A stretch of 64,000 bases of DNA. Origin: Chamaea fasciata (lineage: Eukaryota > Chordata > Aves > Passeriformes > Sylviidae). The translations under genes were made by a program, and so were the position numbers. The stretch is from contig JARCOQ010000012.1 in the NCBI GenBank assembly GCA_029207755.1, forward strand, positions 1,405,001 to 1,469,000, given 5' to 3'. Shown piece by piece: positions 23,815 through 35,359 of the stretch. Numbering within the stretch: position 1 is the stretch's first letter; the number at the start of each line of letters is the position of its first letter. The notes beneath the pieces are model-generated. The model was not told where the DNA came from, ran no database searches, and worked only from the letters and a program-made list of their open reading frames with translations.

Positions 23815-23940
23815 CTCAAGTGGCCTTTAGAAATTTTTGCATAACCTTGGCACGTCTTCTATCCAAACTGTTCTCTCATTACTTTCATTACTTCAGACTA
23901 AATTTTCTGCCCTCTCAGGAAGTTAGAGAAGCAGGTGTCA

Positions 23941-23972
23941 GTAAGAATTCCCACTGACACTTTCTTCAGGTA
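23941..23972. repeat. Possible ancient repeat fragment
   Basis: GTAAGAATTCCCACTGACAC and the following TTTCTTCAGG parallel the CAAAACTCCCATTGACTTCA motif of an old sauropsid repeat. Only about 30 bases, so the call is weak. Confidence 0.25.
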
Positions 23973-24629
23973 CCCAAAAGTTTAAGCCTTGTGTAGGAAA
24001 ACTGTCATGAAAAGAAGGATAAAAATTTCAGTTTGCTCCAGTTACAACCCAGCATTAATAAGTGCCTTGGTTTTCTCTTTCCTTATAGAAACTTTTGGAA
24101 ATTTACTCCTGTGCAAGCATAATTTTTGAAAGTTCCTTTAAGGAACCTATTAGCTCTGCTGGCATATGGAGAATTTATAATTTCTGCAAGTGTTATATAG
24201 GAGAGACCCTCTCATGTAAGCATATGATGCATTTAACTCATGTTATGAAATCTGCCTCTATATCTGGCAGTGATTTCAAAATTTCCTGAGTTCTCTGTTT
24301 AAACTATAGCAGAACTTCCAAGCACAAACTGTCACTGAAGGGGAGCTAAAGTTATAGTATGTTATGCTTAGGTAAAAAATATTAACAGAATATTTTAATT
24401 GTTTAGACAGAGCAGACACAAAGTGATGATGTGCACATTTTCCAAAGTTGTGTTAGCGTTTACTTTCGTATTCCACACTGATGATCTGCATCTCTCTTTG
24501 TTCCCTATCTCCCAAAGACTTTGCCTGATGTGTTACTGAAGTACATTTCATCTCATGCAGATAACATACACTGATTCTGCTGGCCAAAATTTTTAACCGT
24601 TGGGTTGTTTTTTTGTTTTGTTTTCCCTG

Positions 24630-25119
24630 TTAAATGCCAACTGCATGAGGAACTGGGGCTCTACTCCACCTTTTTCCCCCCTTTGCTCCCATAAAACCAG
24701 TCCATGCCCCAAGATGGTTTTTCCAAAGGACTGTAAACATCCCAGACGAGCACTCACACATGACCAGCTCCCCCTCTTGCACCTCTTCTAAAATAGGTGC
24801 TTTTGAAGAATTTTGCTCTTTTCCCTTTGGAGTATGAAAAGCATATCCTTGATGTGGGGCTTTTGGATGATGCCTGCACAGGTAGGAGTGTAACTGATAA
24901 CTGGTGACAATACGAACATTTTTGTTGTGGTGCTACTACAGGTGTATCTAAATCACTTCCAACCGTGTAATTTCCTTGTGAGATAATATCTGTGGTTAGA
25001 GTTTTTGTTGGAACTGAAGTGTTACCAACTGAAATGACTTCCCCAAACCCTGTATTTTGGTTTAACCGAGGTGGATTGCCTGCTTCTCTTGGTGTTTGGT
25101 GGTCAGTAATCTGACTCAC
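24630..25119 (-). other. Overlapping minus-strand open frames, unidentified
   Basis: One minus-strand frame is open over 24754-25119 (121 codons, from a GTG or an upstream TAA) and a second is open over 24630-24932 (100 codons). The first is rich in Thr, Ser, Asn and Gly, and the second carries Lys, His and Gln. Overlap of two long frames could mean a frameshifted pseudogene, but I recognise neither product and lengths like these arise by chance in 64 kb. There is no promoter or splice evidence. Confidence 0.2.
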
Positions 25120-25489
25120 GGAGAACTTTTACTACTCGTGCTTTTCCCTCCAACATTGTTCAGCTCTTCCATGGGTCTATAGCGAGGTCTGCTAAGCCAC
25201 AAGAATTAATAAGTCTCTTTTCCTCAAAAACCCAAGGCATCCTGGCTATTATGGCATTATTGTTGAAGACCTTTTGCTAGGCTGCCTCCTAAAGAAGCTT
25301 CATTTTAATTTGCCTGAATTAAATCCTAAAAACAACTCAAACATTGGGTTTTATAGGCCTGCTACTGAAGCTGACCGGGGCTTGAATTATTGCTGTAAAA
25401 GGTTTTACATGTTCTATAAGTTTATATCAATTTCCTTTCAAACTTGGAAAATTTCCTCTCCAACCTTGCCAGGTTTTAAAATGAGAAAG
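25120..25489. other. Noncoding sequence
   Basis: No feature recognised. A 72-codon plus frame at 25274-25492 shows no family resemblance. Confidence 0.5.
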
Positions 25490-26230
25490 TGAGTTTTTAT
25501 AGTCCTGTTGCAATGGAAAGGTTGACCTGAGTTATTGTCACATGAATTACTTCAATTAAACAAAAAATTAAGTAAATAATGGAATTATAAGATTCAATAT
25601 TGTTCTGTGAAGTCTTTAGAAAACCCACATTATAACTTCAAAAATGCAGCAGATAAAGATATTTACATTAAACTTATGTAGAGACTTTGCTGCTCTCCTT
25701 TCTCCTCCTTTAAAAAAACCCAAACAAAAAGCACCAGAAAACACTGCTTTAGGCAAAAGCTGTTTCCATCATATTATTTTTTTGCAAGGTAAAGGCTCAG
25801 TGCCTCGACTTTTAAACAAGTGCTTTATCCTTGAAAATTAAAATAAAATATTTTCATGTAATCAGTAAATTTTGTTATGAAACTTTACAGCAGCTATATT
25901 AAACGATAAGAATAACTACTATTTTGAAATTCTGAACATCTCATAATTAGACCAGCCTTTAAGAAATATTCAGAGTTAAGGCACATTAGAATGTATTCCA
26001 CAACATGGAGACAGCCCTGACAAAGAAACATTATTCTTAGATTTACAATTAATTACCCTTATGTCTATACCTTGCATTCAATTTGCATATCTTAAAAGTG
26101 CTGTAAATTTCATAGCACTCCCTTGTTATTTAAGATCATTCTGCTTTAGTAAAAGTTTCCACAGTGATAACTTTCTCTTGATTATGTAGTTGTGAGGTCA
26201 ATAAATTTGGCTTTACTTGGCTCCACAATG
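25490..26230. promoter_or_regulatory. Candidate conserved noncoding block with POU octamer
   Basis: Repeat-free AT-rich sequence. 25910-26220 in particular shows complex composition, AATTAATTA-type homeodomain cores near 26048-26056 and a perfect POU octamer ATTTGCAT at 26081-26088. This site mix is common in neural and other developmental enhancers. Function and conservation are inferred, not shown. Confidence 0.3.
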
Positions 26231-28387
26231 TTATAATTTTTCTTTTTTTGTTGTTGTTGTTTTTCATTATTTTGCTCCTTGTTCCTCCTGCCCTCTCATT
26301 TATAATCCCCTGAAGAACTAGTAGATAGAGAAGTCTGGCTCGAAGACGAAGTGAGTGGTCAGATCCTCAGATGTTATCTTTTTCCCAGAACGCACTGGTA
26401 CTGGGTGTCTGACATGTTCTATACATCTTTCTGGTGTCAACCTCATTAAACAAATACACCTTGATCTATAGCTCTCAAGAAATGAAATTTCATGCCACGA
26501 ATTTGCTCTACAGCAGCCCATGTTCTCCCTCTCTCTCCCCCACACTTTTCTACTCCGGGAGTAATTTTATTTGTTCTTGATTTCAAGCTTATTTTCACAC
26601 CATGACTGTCCGTAATTTTGCACCCTGAGGTTGGTCGGTGTTTTCTGATATTTAAAGAAATATTCATGTTTTCTGCTCACAAATTGGTGTTTCCTGCTTT
26701 TCTAAACGTGGAATCCATGCCTCTGGCTAAGGTGTGGTACATTCAGGAGGTGGGTCACAATATTTACTTTGGTCAGACACTCATGGGGATTTTCTCTAAA
26801 TATTAGACATGTTGCAGCATGTTTGTTGTAAATTCCATAGACTTCTGTGAATAATTATATATAAATGTGCTCGACCTGTGTTTTATGCTCTAATTCAAGG
26901 TTAACACAATATCCTGTAAGCCAGAAAGATGTTGAACACTTTGCCAGAATAGTATATATTACTCTCATCTTTTCCCCCCTCCCTATTTTCCCCCTTCAGC
27001 TTAAAAGAATTTTTTAAAGAAATATGTTTTCAAACTAAAATAAACCTTCTTTAATGAGACTATATATTATTTACAGAAAAATGCCACTAAACTCAATTAG
27101 TACTGGTCTCACCACTGGGTAGAATTGAAGTTGTTGAATTTTTTTTTTTAATGTACTTCATTGAAGTCATTAATGAATCTGGGGCAATATTCTATTTTTA
27201 ATCAATTTAAAAAGTATAATGTATGAGAAAACAGCAACACACTGTATGGATTTTTGTAGATTCACTGCTGCAAAAGATACACAGACAAGTACGTAAAGTT
27301 TATGCCCATCTTTCTTTTTACTCGGAAAAATTGTTGAATGTTGCCTTAAACAGGTAATTCCTTATTGCCACCCCCCCTATTTTTAATTGGTAGCTTATTA
27401 GAGTTATTTAAAAAGTTGTCATTGTGGTTTTTTTTCATTTAATATTTTATCGTATATCACTATTATTTAAAACTGCTTTGCTGGATAACAGTAGCCATGC
27501 ACAACGTTGTCTGTTGCAAAGAAATAGAAATAATAAGTTAATGGAAAGCAGAGCTATTGTGTTAAAATAATGACTGGTTATACTTCATATATTAAACAAA
27601 ACCTCAGAATACATGCTTTGAAATGCTTTCTTATTGAGTCATCCAATCATTGTGAACTTTAAAGCTGAATATATGTTTTTAAAAGGGAAGAATCTTCCTT
27701 TTTTTTTTTTCCTTTGGGAAAAATTGAATGCAAGGTATGATGTTGAAGTTACAGGAAGGAACAAGTTGCGAGATTTAACAGATATATTCATCTTTGCTCT
27801 TGAATTTCTCTCAGGCCTTTTAATATATAAATAATTTTGTAGAACTAAAGTAACCACTTTTAACCTTATTTTAATGGGCCTGGTACAAGCAAGTGTTGAA
27901 TATGGCACTATTCTATTAGATTATAATATAATATTCCTATTAAAATGATTTTTAAAAAGCTTCCCAAAATTCCAATAACAGTATTTCATGGAATATAACA
28001 TGGCAGTGGAGATTAGCTAGCCCTAGAATACCTTGGCAAAAGTGTTCAAGTAGCAAGAGTTTTTCTAGTCTTATGTCCTATATACATCTGTTAAATTACT
28101 CAGAGATCTCATTAAATAAAGCTAATGTACTTGTAAAACAGTAGGGAGAGACAGTATATCATTGTAACTGTTAGAAAGAGCCATTCTGGCAAGGAGGGAG
28201 CCAGGAAGGCTTGGTGTATGCTGGTCAGTGGAGATGTTTCTAGGCCATAAATCTTGGCCCTTTCCTGCCTAGTTATTGTGTATTTCTTTAGGTGAGAGAT
28301 TGATTGTAGCAATGGAAGATGAATTTGCCCATAGACCCTTTCTTTTTTTCTGTATACTCCCGATGCCTCGCCAAGGTGATAATGCTC
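26231..28387. other. AT-rich noncoding sequence
   Basis: A short TTG repeat sits at about 26249-26262 and T-rich runs near 27141 and 27700. Frames of 60-90 codons occur without family resemblance. 27150-27195 faintly recalls the old repeat motif seen at 42.6 kb. 27915-27937 is a TA-rich near-palindrome. No gene is supported. Confidence 0.5.
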
Positions 28388-28412
28388 TTTTTTTTTTTTT
28401 TTTTTTTTTTTT
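28388..28412 (+). repeat. T25 homopolymer
   Basis: Twenty-five T directly followed by CCTGCAATCATTTGTTTCAG. It inflates an apparent 173-codon minus-strand frame (28112-28633) through a lysine run, which is why I do not call that frame a gene. Confidence 0.9.
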
Positions 28413-28432
28413 CCTGCAATCATTTGTTTCAG

Positions 28433-28493
28433 ATTAAAAGCGTGAAACTGCATGGGGAAACACAAGAAGGCTTGTCTCTGCAGACAGGCAAAG
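28433..28493 (+). other. Exon-shaped segment, 61 bases
   Basis: It is bounded by an acceptor (T25 and a pyrimidine-rich tract ending in TTTCAG at 28432) and a donor (AAG then GTGAGGG from 28494). One frame is open throughout and reads IKSVKLHGETQEGLSLQTGK, with a reasonable mix of residues. It could be an internal exon of an unknown plus-strand transcript, a noncoding-RNA exon, or a chance pairing of splice-like sites. No partner exon is identified with confidence. Confidence 0.18.
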
Positions 28494-29461
28494 GTGAGGG
28501 CATGAAGATGTATAACTGTCCCAGGTGGGAGAAGAGTACAGTTTACCCCCTCAGGATTTGAATCAGGTTTGTCTGAAGGAGAATGAAATAGGGTAAAAGT
28601 GAGAAAGAGCCCTGGTGTTTCTTTATTGTGCATTTCGAGGATGGTATTTTAATTTTTTTTTTTTTGAAGCGTGACTGTGTTATGCAACTAAAATATTTTG
28701 TGTTACTAAAATGTTCCTTACCTGTATGTTTTCTGCTGAACAAAAGGCTCAGGAACTGCCCATTCTGTGTGCCCTGCCCTGCTGTTTGTGCTACAGACTG
28801 AGCAGGGGATGCTTTTCAGGAATATATATAGATGCTGAATTTATAAGGATCAATATAGTCACAAATGTTGTACAACATGTCAAGATATCATAAAAAGCAG
28901 GCAGTTCTGTATAAAATACTCGCTTAATCTTGGAGATTTTAAAGCCTCATTAAAATGTGGGTAAAGTCCATATATGGAATGGCAGCATTCAAAAGGTTGA
29001 AGTTGTATATCTGTGGTGCAGAGGTTTTATCCATTATATTTGAATGTCAGTCGACTCATTTGATCACAGTTGATATTAATGTGCATCAAGTTGAGATGAT
29101 GGGATGCATCATATGCATCTTTATAACCAAAGGGATTTGTTGTTTAATGTTTGGGGGAGCAGGATGGAAAAACTTGTCTCCCTTCATTTTTTTTAATCTG
29201 AGATTCTAAAATAGAGATGACAATGTGAGCATCTTGTAGCAACCAAATTTTACATCACAGGACTTCCAGGCAAACTTTATAAGTCCTGCTAAAGAAAGAC
29301 CTCACTGCTTAATTGGGCAGAAGGCTGGGGAGGCTCAGTGGCCTTTCCTGCTGGCACCGGGGAGGCAGAGAGAGAGAGGGATTGTGGCTGGGTTCTTGCA
29401 TGTCTACGGAATTTAGCTGTTCTAACTTGGTTCTAGTTTGTTTGGTTTTTGTTTTTGTGGG
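28494..29461. other. Noncoding sequence
   Basis: No gene or repeat recognised. T-rich at 28653-28666. An 84-codon plus frame (28955-29209) shows no known domain. A short GA run lies near 29367-29378. Confidence 0.5.
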
Positions 29462-29487
29462 TTTTTTTTTTTTTTTTTTTTTTTTTT
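29462..29487 (+). repeat. T26 homopolymer
   Basis: Twenty-six T on the plus strand, about 1.1 kb from the T25 run and likewise upstream of an acceptor-like site. Confidence 0.9.
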
Positions 29488-29518
29488 CTGCCAAAATTGT
29501 GTTTATTCCCCCTTTCAG

Positions 29519-29577
29519 TGCTGTTTGCCAGATTTGTGGCACTCTGATAGCTTGCTCTACACATCTGCCTGGCAAAG
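29519..29577 (+). other. Exon-shaped segment, 59 bases
   Basis: It is preceded by TTTATTCCCCCTTTCAG, a strong acceptor ending at 29518, and followed by AAG then GTATCT from 29578, a fair donor. It has the same architecture as the 28433-28493 segment: T-run, acceptor, about 60 bases, donor. Its length leaves a frame shift if skipped. No protein similarity is recognised, and it may be a noncoding exon or chance. Confidence 0.15.
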
Positions 29578-30544
29578 GTATCTGGTGGTGAGAAATCTGA
29601 GGATTCCAAGTGTTTTTTCATGGAGAAACTTTGAAAGTCAAGCAAATACTTTTATCTTGACCTTTCTGCAAGGCTGCCCCGTATTCACTAGTTGTCAGCA
29701 CATGTTTGTCTGGAGTCATTCGTCACTGCCATCCGTCACTCCTCTGCCATTCCCATCAGTCCCATTATCTGGGATCAGGAGAGAGCTGAGGATGTAGCCT
29801 GAAGGATCATTAAACCTCAGCTTCCAGGTACTGCAGGTAGTCCAGGTGGTCTGTTGTTATTTATAATAAAGAAACAACACAGCAGAACTGCCTGGCAGTG
29901 GCCCATGAGGCCCAGAGAAAGGACGGGCTGAGGGATGTCATCACTGAAGGACAGCTAAAAGTGGACTTTCTTCCTCCCACACTGTAAGCAGAGAGGATTT
30001 ATTGAACATCTGTTCAGTACATGGCTGGGAAGATTGATTAATTTAATTGCTCACACTTTCCTTAAGTAACATTTGAATACTTAATGTCAGGTTTGAAGGA
30101 TATTACAACGTTTACTCACACACCTTTTTAAAGAGGCAGAGTTTCTCATTCCTTTTTGTGTCTTTCAAGGAAGTTGAAATGCATCCTGAAATTTACTTTG
30201 CCCAGAGGCCTGGGAAAACTGCAGAAAACGGGAAAAGCTTCTTCCGTCATAAATGCAGGTAGATGTTTTTTGTGTTTTATCATTGTGGTAAATTATTAAT
30301 TTAATGAGGTGGGATCCTCAGGCATCCTCACTGAACGGTGGTAATTTTCCTTCTGATATCCACGCTAAAGACAATTCAGCACATTATATATTTCTGTACC
30401 CTTTAACATAATATCATGGTCACACTGAAGGATTAGATAAGTTAAAGTCAAAATAATTCATTACATGTTCTATTCAGAAGGAGTAGTTGGGAAGAAACTC
30501 CTGAGATCGTCTTGAGGAATCCCACCTATGTACTAAGGAGAAAA
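29578..30544. other. Noncoding sequence
   Basis: No gene. 29860-30000 is moderately GC-rich and unidentified. 30240-30430 is AT-rich with ATTAATTTAATG-type homeodomain cores. Confidence 0.5.
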
Positions 30545-30850
30545 CATTAAACAGCAAAACATTTAGTGTTGCTTATTTCTATACATGTTGTATACATCTG
30601 ATAATTTCTCAGCTGTGTAGCTCCGAAAAGTTTATCTGACCAAAGTCTAGTAAAAAATGATGAAATCCAGCTGAAAGTGTTAAGAGGCACTTTAGAATAT
30701 TTGGCCCAAAGAACCAAACCTTGAGCAAGTACACCGCAGTTCACCGCACTTACGAGAGCAGCAAACGTTGATATTATTGCCTGTATGTCTGTAGCCGCGT
30801 CTGTGACTGCCAACAGATGCTTATTGTTTAAAGGTGAAACTTGCTGGTTT
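30545..30850. promoter_or_regulatory. Candidate conserved noncoding element
   Basis: Seven CpGs are kept between about 30623 and 30797, unusual for this AT-rich setting, beside SOX-like ATTGTT (30823-30828) and forkhead-like TGTTTA (30825-30830) sites. A minus-strand frame of 88 codons (30547-30813) covers it, reads Ala/Ser/Val-rich and matches nothing I know. The CpG retention fits constrained regulatory DNA. A small coding exon on the minus strand is the alternative. Confidence 0.3.
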
Positions 30851-31689
30851 TCTGCAGTGTAGAAGTGCCCTTACATTTGTCACCATCAGACGTTAAACTG
30901 AGAAAAAGCAGACTGATAGATATGGCTGCATGTGCAAAGACTGATTCTGTATGATTTTTTTTTTCCATCCGAAAAGTGATTTTTTTTTTCTCATCCTCTA
31001 TGCTCTAGTAAAGATGTTCTTTGATCTCTTAGTACAGCAGTTCATTTTCAGTCTGATATACAGTCAGATATTCTATTAGATACAAGATCTTTAACTATTT
31101 GTCTTACTTTGTGCGTAATTTGCTTTGGAACTCTTCGCCCAATAAATAGTAAATGATACTGACTTACACAGCCATGTATTTTTATTGTCTAAGATACCAT
31201 ATATAACGTTCTCACAGCAATGCTTAACTCTGAGAGGGTAGGGATTAAACACTGCTACATGACTAATTTACTGCCTTACAACATAAAAAGCAAAGCTCGG
31301 AGAGAAAGGCCTCATATGGGGCTGCATAAAGCAGAGCAATAGTATCATGTAGTGGTACTTAATAATGGCACTGGCATTTTGTTAGCATCTCTACAAGAAA
31401 AAAAAAATGTTCTTAGAGAAGGATAATCTACAGTCAAATCTGATTGAAGTCAAAAGAAACATTGGCTGATTTCTTTGAAAGATGCCCGTCTGTCCCTGAA
31501 TTTGACTGTACACAATACATCCTGCAACAACGAGTCAGATTGTCAAGGCCAGAACCAGGTGCCTATGTTACTTGTATCCTTCTACATCAGTCATACTGTG
31601 GGGAGCAGACAATTAATTCTGGAGCAAAATTGAAAGTCAGAGGCAGAGTGTGAAAGAACAGAATGACAATAATAAAGTGCCCCTGCCTC
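30851..31689. other. Noncoding sequence
   Basis: No gene. T-rich spots near 30956-30964 and 30982-30990. 31050-31420 is AT-rich, repeat-free and possibly part of the neighbouring conserved-looking interval. A 69-codon plus frame lies at 31444-31653. Confidence 0.45.
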
Positions 31690-31932
31690 ACATTAATCTC
31701 CCTCACTTCAGGGCTGTCAGAGGCGGCCTGGCGGTGACTAATGCCAAGCTTTGCATACAGTGGTCACAGACATGAGCAGCATGCTCCCCTTACAGCATCC
31801 GCGATCCGCTTTGTTGAGTTTTTGACTCCTGCGGAATCATTGGAAAAACATCGCCGCTGGTCAGAGGGAGCAGCACCAAGTCCCTTCATCATACACCTAT
31901 TGATCGATGGGCAGCATTCCCAGGCTGGCCTC
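31690..31932. promoter_or_regulatory. Candidate conserved noncoding element
   Basis: Complex sequence with clustered CpGs (about 31722-31735 and 31800-31855) and none of the marks of a repeat. It is followed at once by a purine tract and then by another conserved-looking block, so 31690-32345 may be one element. A 92-codon plus frame (31741-32019) ends in lysine-rich low complexity and looks non-coding. Confidence 0.35.
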
Positions 31933-32013
31933 AGAAGGAAGGGAGAGGGGAAAAAAAAAAAAAAAAACCAAGGGGGGAAAAAAATAAAAGGAGAAAGTGA
32001 AAGAAAAAAGGAA
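31933..32013 (+). repeat. Purine tract with A17
   Basis: About 80 bases of A/G on the plus strand with only four pyrimidines (CC at 31968-31969, T at 31985 and 31998), including A17 at 31951-31967 and G6 at 31972-31977. Tracts like this can form triplex DNA or exclude nucleosomes. Whether it does so here is unknown. Confidence 0.75.
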
Positions 32014-32069
32014 TCCTGACAAACGCAGGGAGATTAAACTAACTTTTTGAAGGGATGAGCTCAGCAGAT

Positions 32070-32345
32070 AAGGGTTAATAAGTTTATCTTTGAGTAAGTG
32101 CATATAACACACAAGTCCAAGCATCAAGACAAAATGATCTTACACCTCTATAGACACACTAATCCATTAACATTGCAAAAGACTTTGATGCACGTTTGGG
32201 AATTGTGTTGCATCGATTTTATTGTCATCTTTTTGCACAAATAGTAAATAGGGTAACATTTAAGGAACAGTGTAATTATTCCCAAAAAGCAAGACATCAA
32301 TGTAAAGTTTATTGTTGTAGAGCAGACATTTTGACAGGAATACTG
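32070..32345. promoter_or_regulatory. Candidate conserved noncoding element
   Basis: AT-rich complex sequence with ATCGATTTTATTG and SOX-like ATTGTT (32311-32316) sites, repeat-free and non-coding in all frames over its main part. Its position beside 31690-31932 suggests one composite regulatory region. Unverified. Confidence 0.3.
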
Positions 32346-35300
32346 TAATATCCCAGAGGTGTCACTAGGTTACTGAAAAGGTTAAAAATTGGTGCATTGT
32401 GTCGGAGAAGAAAGGCAGTAACAACAAACAGCATTCAAAAAAATCACAGGCACTTCTGTAAGAAAGTGGAAATGTGTCATGTAACAACACACAGCTTCTG
32501 TAAGTGGATTGCTGCACCGAGGAAGAAAGTGAAACACACCTAATGAAAATGCTTCCTCCACTGCCAGCGTTTCAAGGCTCGCTCTCATTATTGAGGTTGC
32601 AAAAACAACTTTCCTCTCAGGTTCCTCCTTTTATTGTATCCAAGCCCCACACATGCTGCATTGTGGAGTTTGAAAGGGCTGCGCCTGAAAATTTCATTTC
32701 TCTTCTCTGGTAGCTGTGGGAGAAAATTCCCACTCGAGACTTTATTTGCCAAACTCTGCTGCTTTCCCCTTACTAGCCATGTATCCTAAATCAGGAGGGC
32801 AATAGTATTTTTTTATAGAGTGCTATTTGACAAGGAGAAAAGTACTTTCTGTCTTGTGTTATAGTTGACCAGCAGAGCAGCATTCATTAGAACCTGAATG
32901 AGAAGAGAGAAGGGGATATATGGCAATTTATGGTATGTAACCAAGAGCAACATGTTTTATGTTTGACTATATTGTTGTTTAGCATTCTAGAGGACTAGGA
33001 AAGAGGCGCATAGGTCCCCTTGTACACTGAATATAGCATGTCATCAGATCAGGATTAAAATGCATTTACGGTGACATTTTGAGCCTTGTACAGTGTCAAG
33101 AACTGTAGGGTTTAATTTCTTTTTCTAAGCAAATTTATTTCTATTATTAGCTCCCAAATCCTAGTTCTGACTTGGAACATTTTCTTAGCAGTTCCAATAG
33201 GTTTTCTTCAAGCTACTCAAGTAGATGCTGCACTTGTGTTTACTTCAAGTAGGAAATAGCAAGTGTAGAAAATGTCTGTCATTGAGGCACCAGTATGGTT
33301 TGAATTTGGGAACCTAAACACAACTCTTCAGTGCTTGTTTGTGCCAAGGGAGGAAGTCTGCTATCTGGCAGCAGGGCCTTTTACCCTGCACTTGGATTAG
33401 CCCTTTCATGTGCTGCAAAACATATTTTACAAGCATTATACAAAAGGAGAAGATGAAATACGTACATGGCACGTGCCAGACATTTCCAAGAGTACTGATA
33501 TGAATACGCTTAACAATATGTCAGTCCCCCACCTTTGGGCTCCATTGCCATGTTGTTCTAAATTCTAGGGATTTTAAACCCGGGGCAGTTTATGGCAGGG
33601 GTGGTGTTTTGGGAGGCTTTCATTTGTGAAAGCCACCTTTCATTTGTGCAGTCGCTGGAGGTTGTCCTTCAGGCTCCTTCTGGCAGAAAGGAGCTTTCAG
33701 TTTCATACACACAGTGCCACTCCTTCCTTCCCTAGTGAGTTTAGACCTAACTTTTTCAATCTGCTCATGGAGTTGTTCATCTCTTCTCTGGTGCCACAGG
33801 CAGTGAAATCTCAGGACTGATTTCAACTGGACACCACTAATGCATGGGATTATGGCATTCCCTGCTTTATGTCCAGTGCCTTTGGAGTTTTTCAGATGAG
33901 GTGGGGTTGTTTTCCAGGGCTCTCTAAGGTGTGTTTGTAGCACAGTTGGCTCTACTTGTACTTGGAGGAGTCACAGCTAGGAGCTGTCACTCGAAATGCA
34001 CTGTTCTGAAGTTTTGAATAAATAATCGGTGTGTGAATCCTGCATCCTCAGCTGACCTAGATGTGGTAGATCTAATTATGTCAGGGCTGCACACTTTTAA
34101 ATGCCTTTTTTTTTTTTTCCCCCAATACATTTATTCTCTTTCTTTTTAATTGATCCGGGCAGAAAAAGTGATTTCACCATGTTTTTCTTTACATTTTTAT
34201 GAGACTGTAAGCTGTCTGACCCTTACTCTTCTAACATAGGAAAATCCTGGTTTTATTTAACAGAAACTATGAACAACTTATGTATAAATGGAAAAACAGC
34301 ACTTCAGTTGTTCAAGAAAACCAGCATTGTTATACAGAAGACAATGAATGAATCCTTTCTTCTGTGTGCTCGTAGAATATGTGAGCTCCGCTGACCTCAA
34401 ATCACTCTCAGTTTAGGAAGCTGTGAAAAACTACTCCTAAACTTCCCACTGAAGCTGTACCAACTTGCAGAATGAAGCAGAGCTCTTTTGGCTTCGGATG
34501 GGACACACTGCTGATTCCAAGTCCGTAAAATCTGGAGAGAATTCAGGGCACGCAGACTGGTTTCCCTTCAGCCAAGATGAAAAAGCCTGAATTCAGTTCT
34601 CCAGATTGGAAGATTAAGAGGTGCTTAGCTGCCCAGATTGCATCCCCACTTCTATGCACAGAGTTGGCCCTTACTATATTTATATCATTTTGAAACACAG
34701 AGAAATTAATGCAGCCTCTAAGATGTTGTCCATTAGGGATACATTTGAAGAGAAGTTCTATAAAATTTGGGAAATGAACACATTTGCAAATAAGTACGAC
34801 ATGTTAATACTCATAGAACAATTCAGGAGAAGTTGTATTCCTTCAGCGAGTATTCTCACTTTACCATTCATGCCTAGCTCATCTGGGCACTATTTTGGTG
34901 CAATCCATAAAGAGCAGAAGCCCTTTTCCCTAGTGGGAAAATCCATATTTGTGACAAGCATGATCATTTCTTCAAGTGGTGTCATCTCACTGTTCACTGG
35001 TATGTTTCTGTGGCATTTTTTTTCTGGTTTCAGGGAAGTGTGAGCCCCTTTAGACATTGCCAGCTTTTAAAGGAAAGGCAAAGCTTCCCCTTAGGTGTAA
35101 TTAATATGTTATTGTTGCTTGTGGTACAAATAAGGGGGATGTCTCATGATCTTAGTGGAAACAGGGAGTTCTCTGAACTCTGTACCAACCACTTGTAGCG
35201 GTTTTCTCCTCAGGCCCACCAATGTGATTTTTGCAGCAGTGTCCGCCAGTAGTCATCTATGTCGGACTTTGTTCTGATTAGAGAGCAAGGAAGAATACAG

Positions 35301-35359
35301 AAGAAAAAAAACCGCCCTGAATTAGTAAAAAAATTGATCAAATAAGGTGGCAGTTCTTA
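32346..35359. other. Noncoding sequence
   Basis: No gene over 3 kb. Frames include 107 codons minus (33620-33943) and 140 codons plus (34621-35043); neither has a domain I know. 34640-35000 is complex and repeat-free and could be a conserved block. A T12 run is near 34107-34118. Confidence 0.45.

Larger units (their letters stand above)
23236..24629. other. Noncoding sequence
   Basis: No gene. It includes a 14-base tandem duplication at 23787-23814 and a possible old repeat fragment at 23941-23972. Frames of 81 and 64 codons at 23547-23792 lie on opposite strands. 24300-24600 is AT-rich and featureless. Confidence 0.5.

Noticed and set aside
24732..24742. miR-30-like seed TGTAAACATCC
   Set aside because: No complementary arm lies within 60 bases to form a precursor hairpin.
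28112..28633. 173-codon minus-strand frame
   Set aside because: Its length depends on a lysine run encoded by the T25 homopolymer, and the rest has no protein character.
33620..33943. 107-codon minus frame with charged helical look
   Set aside because: No family match, and a plus frame covers the same bases; the length fits chance.
34621..35043. 140-codon plus frame as a gene
   Set aside because: No domain, no splice or promoter support, and a length expected a few times by chance in the window.
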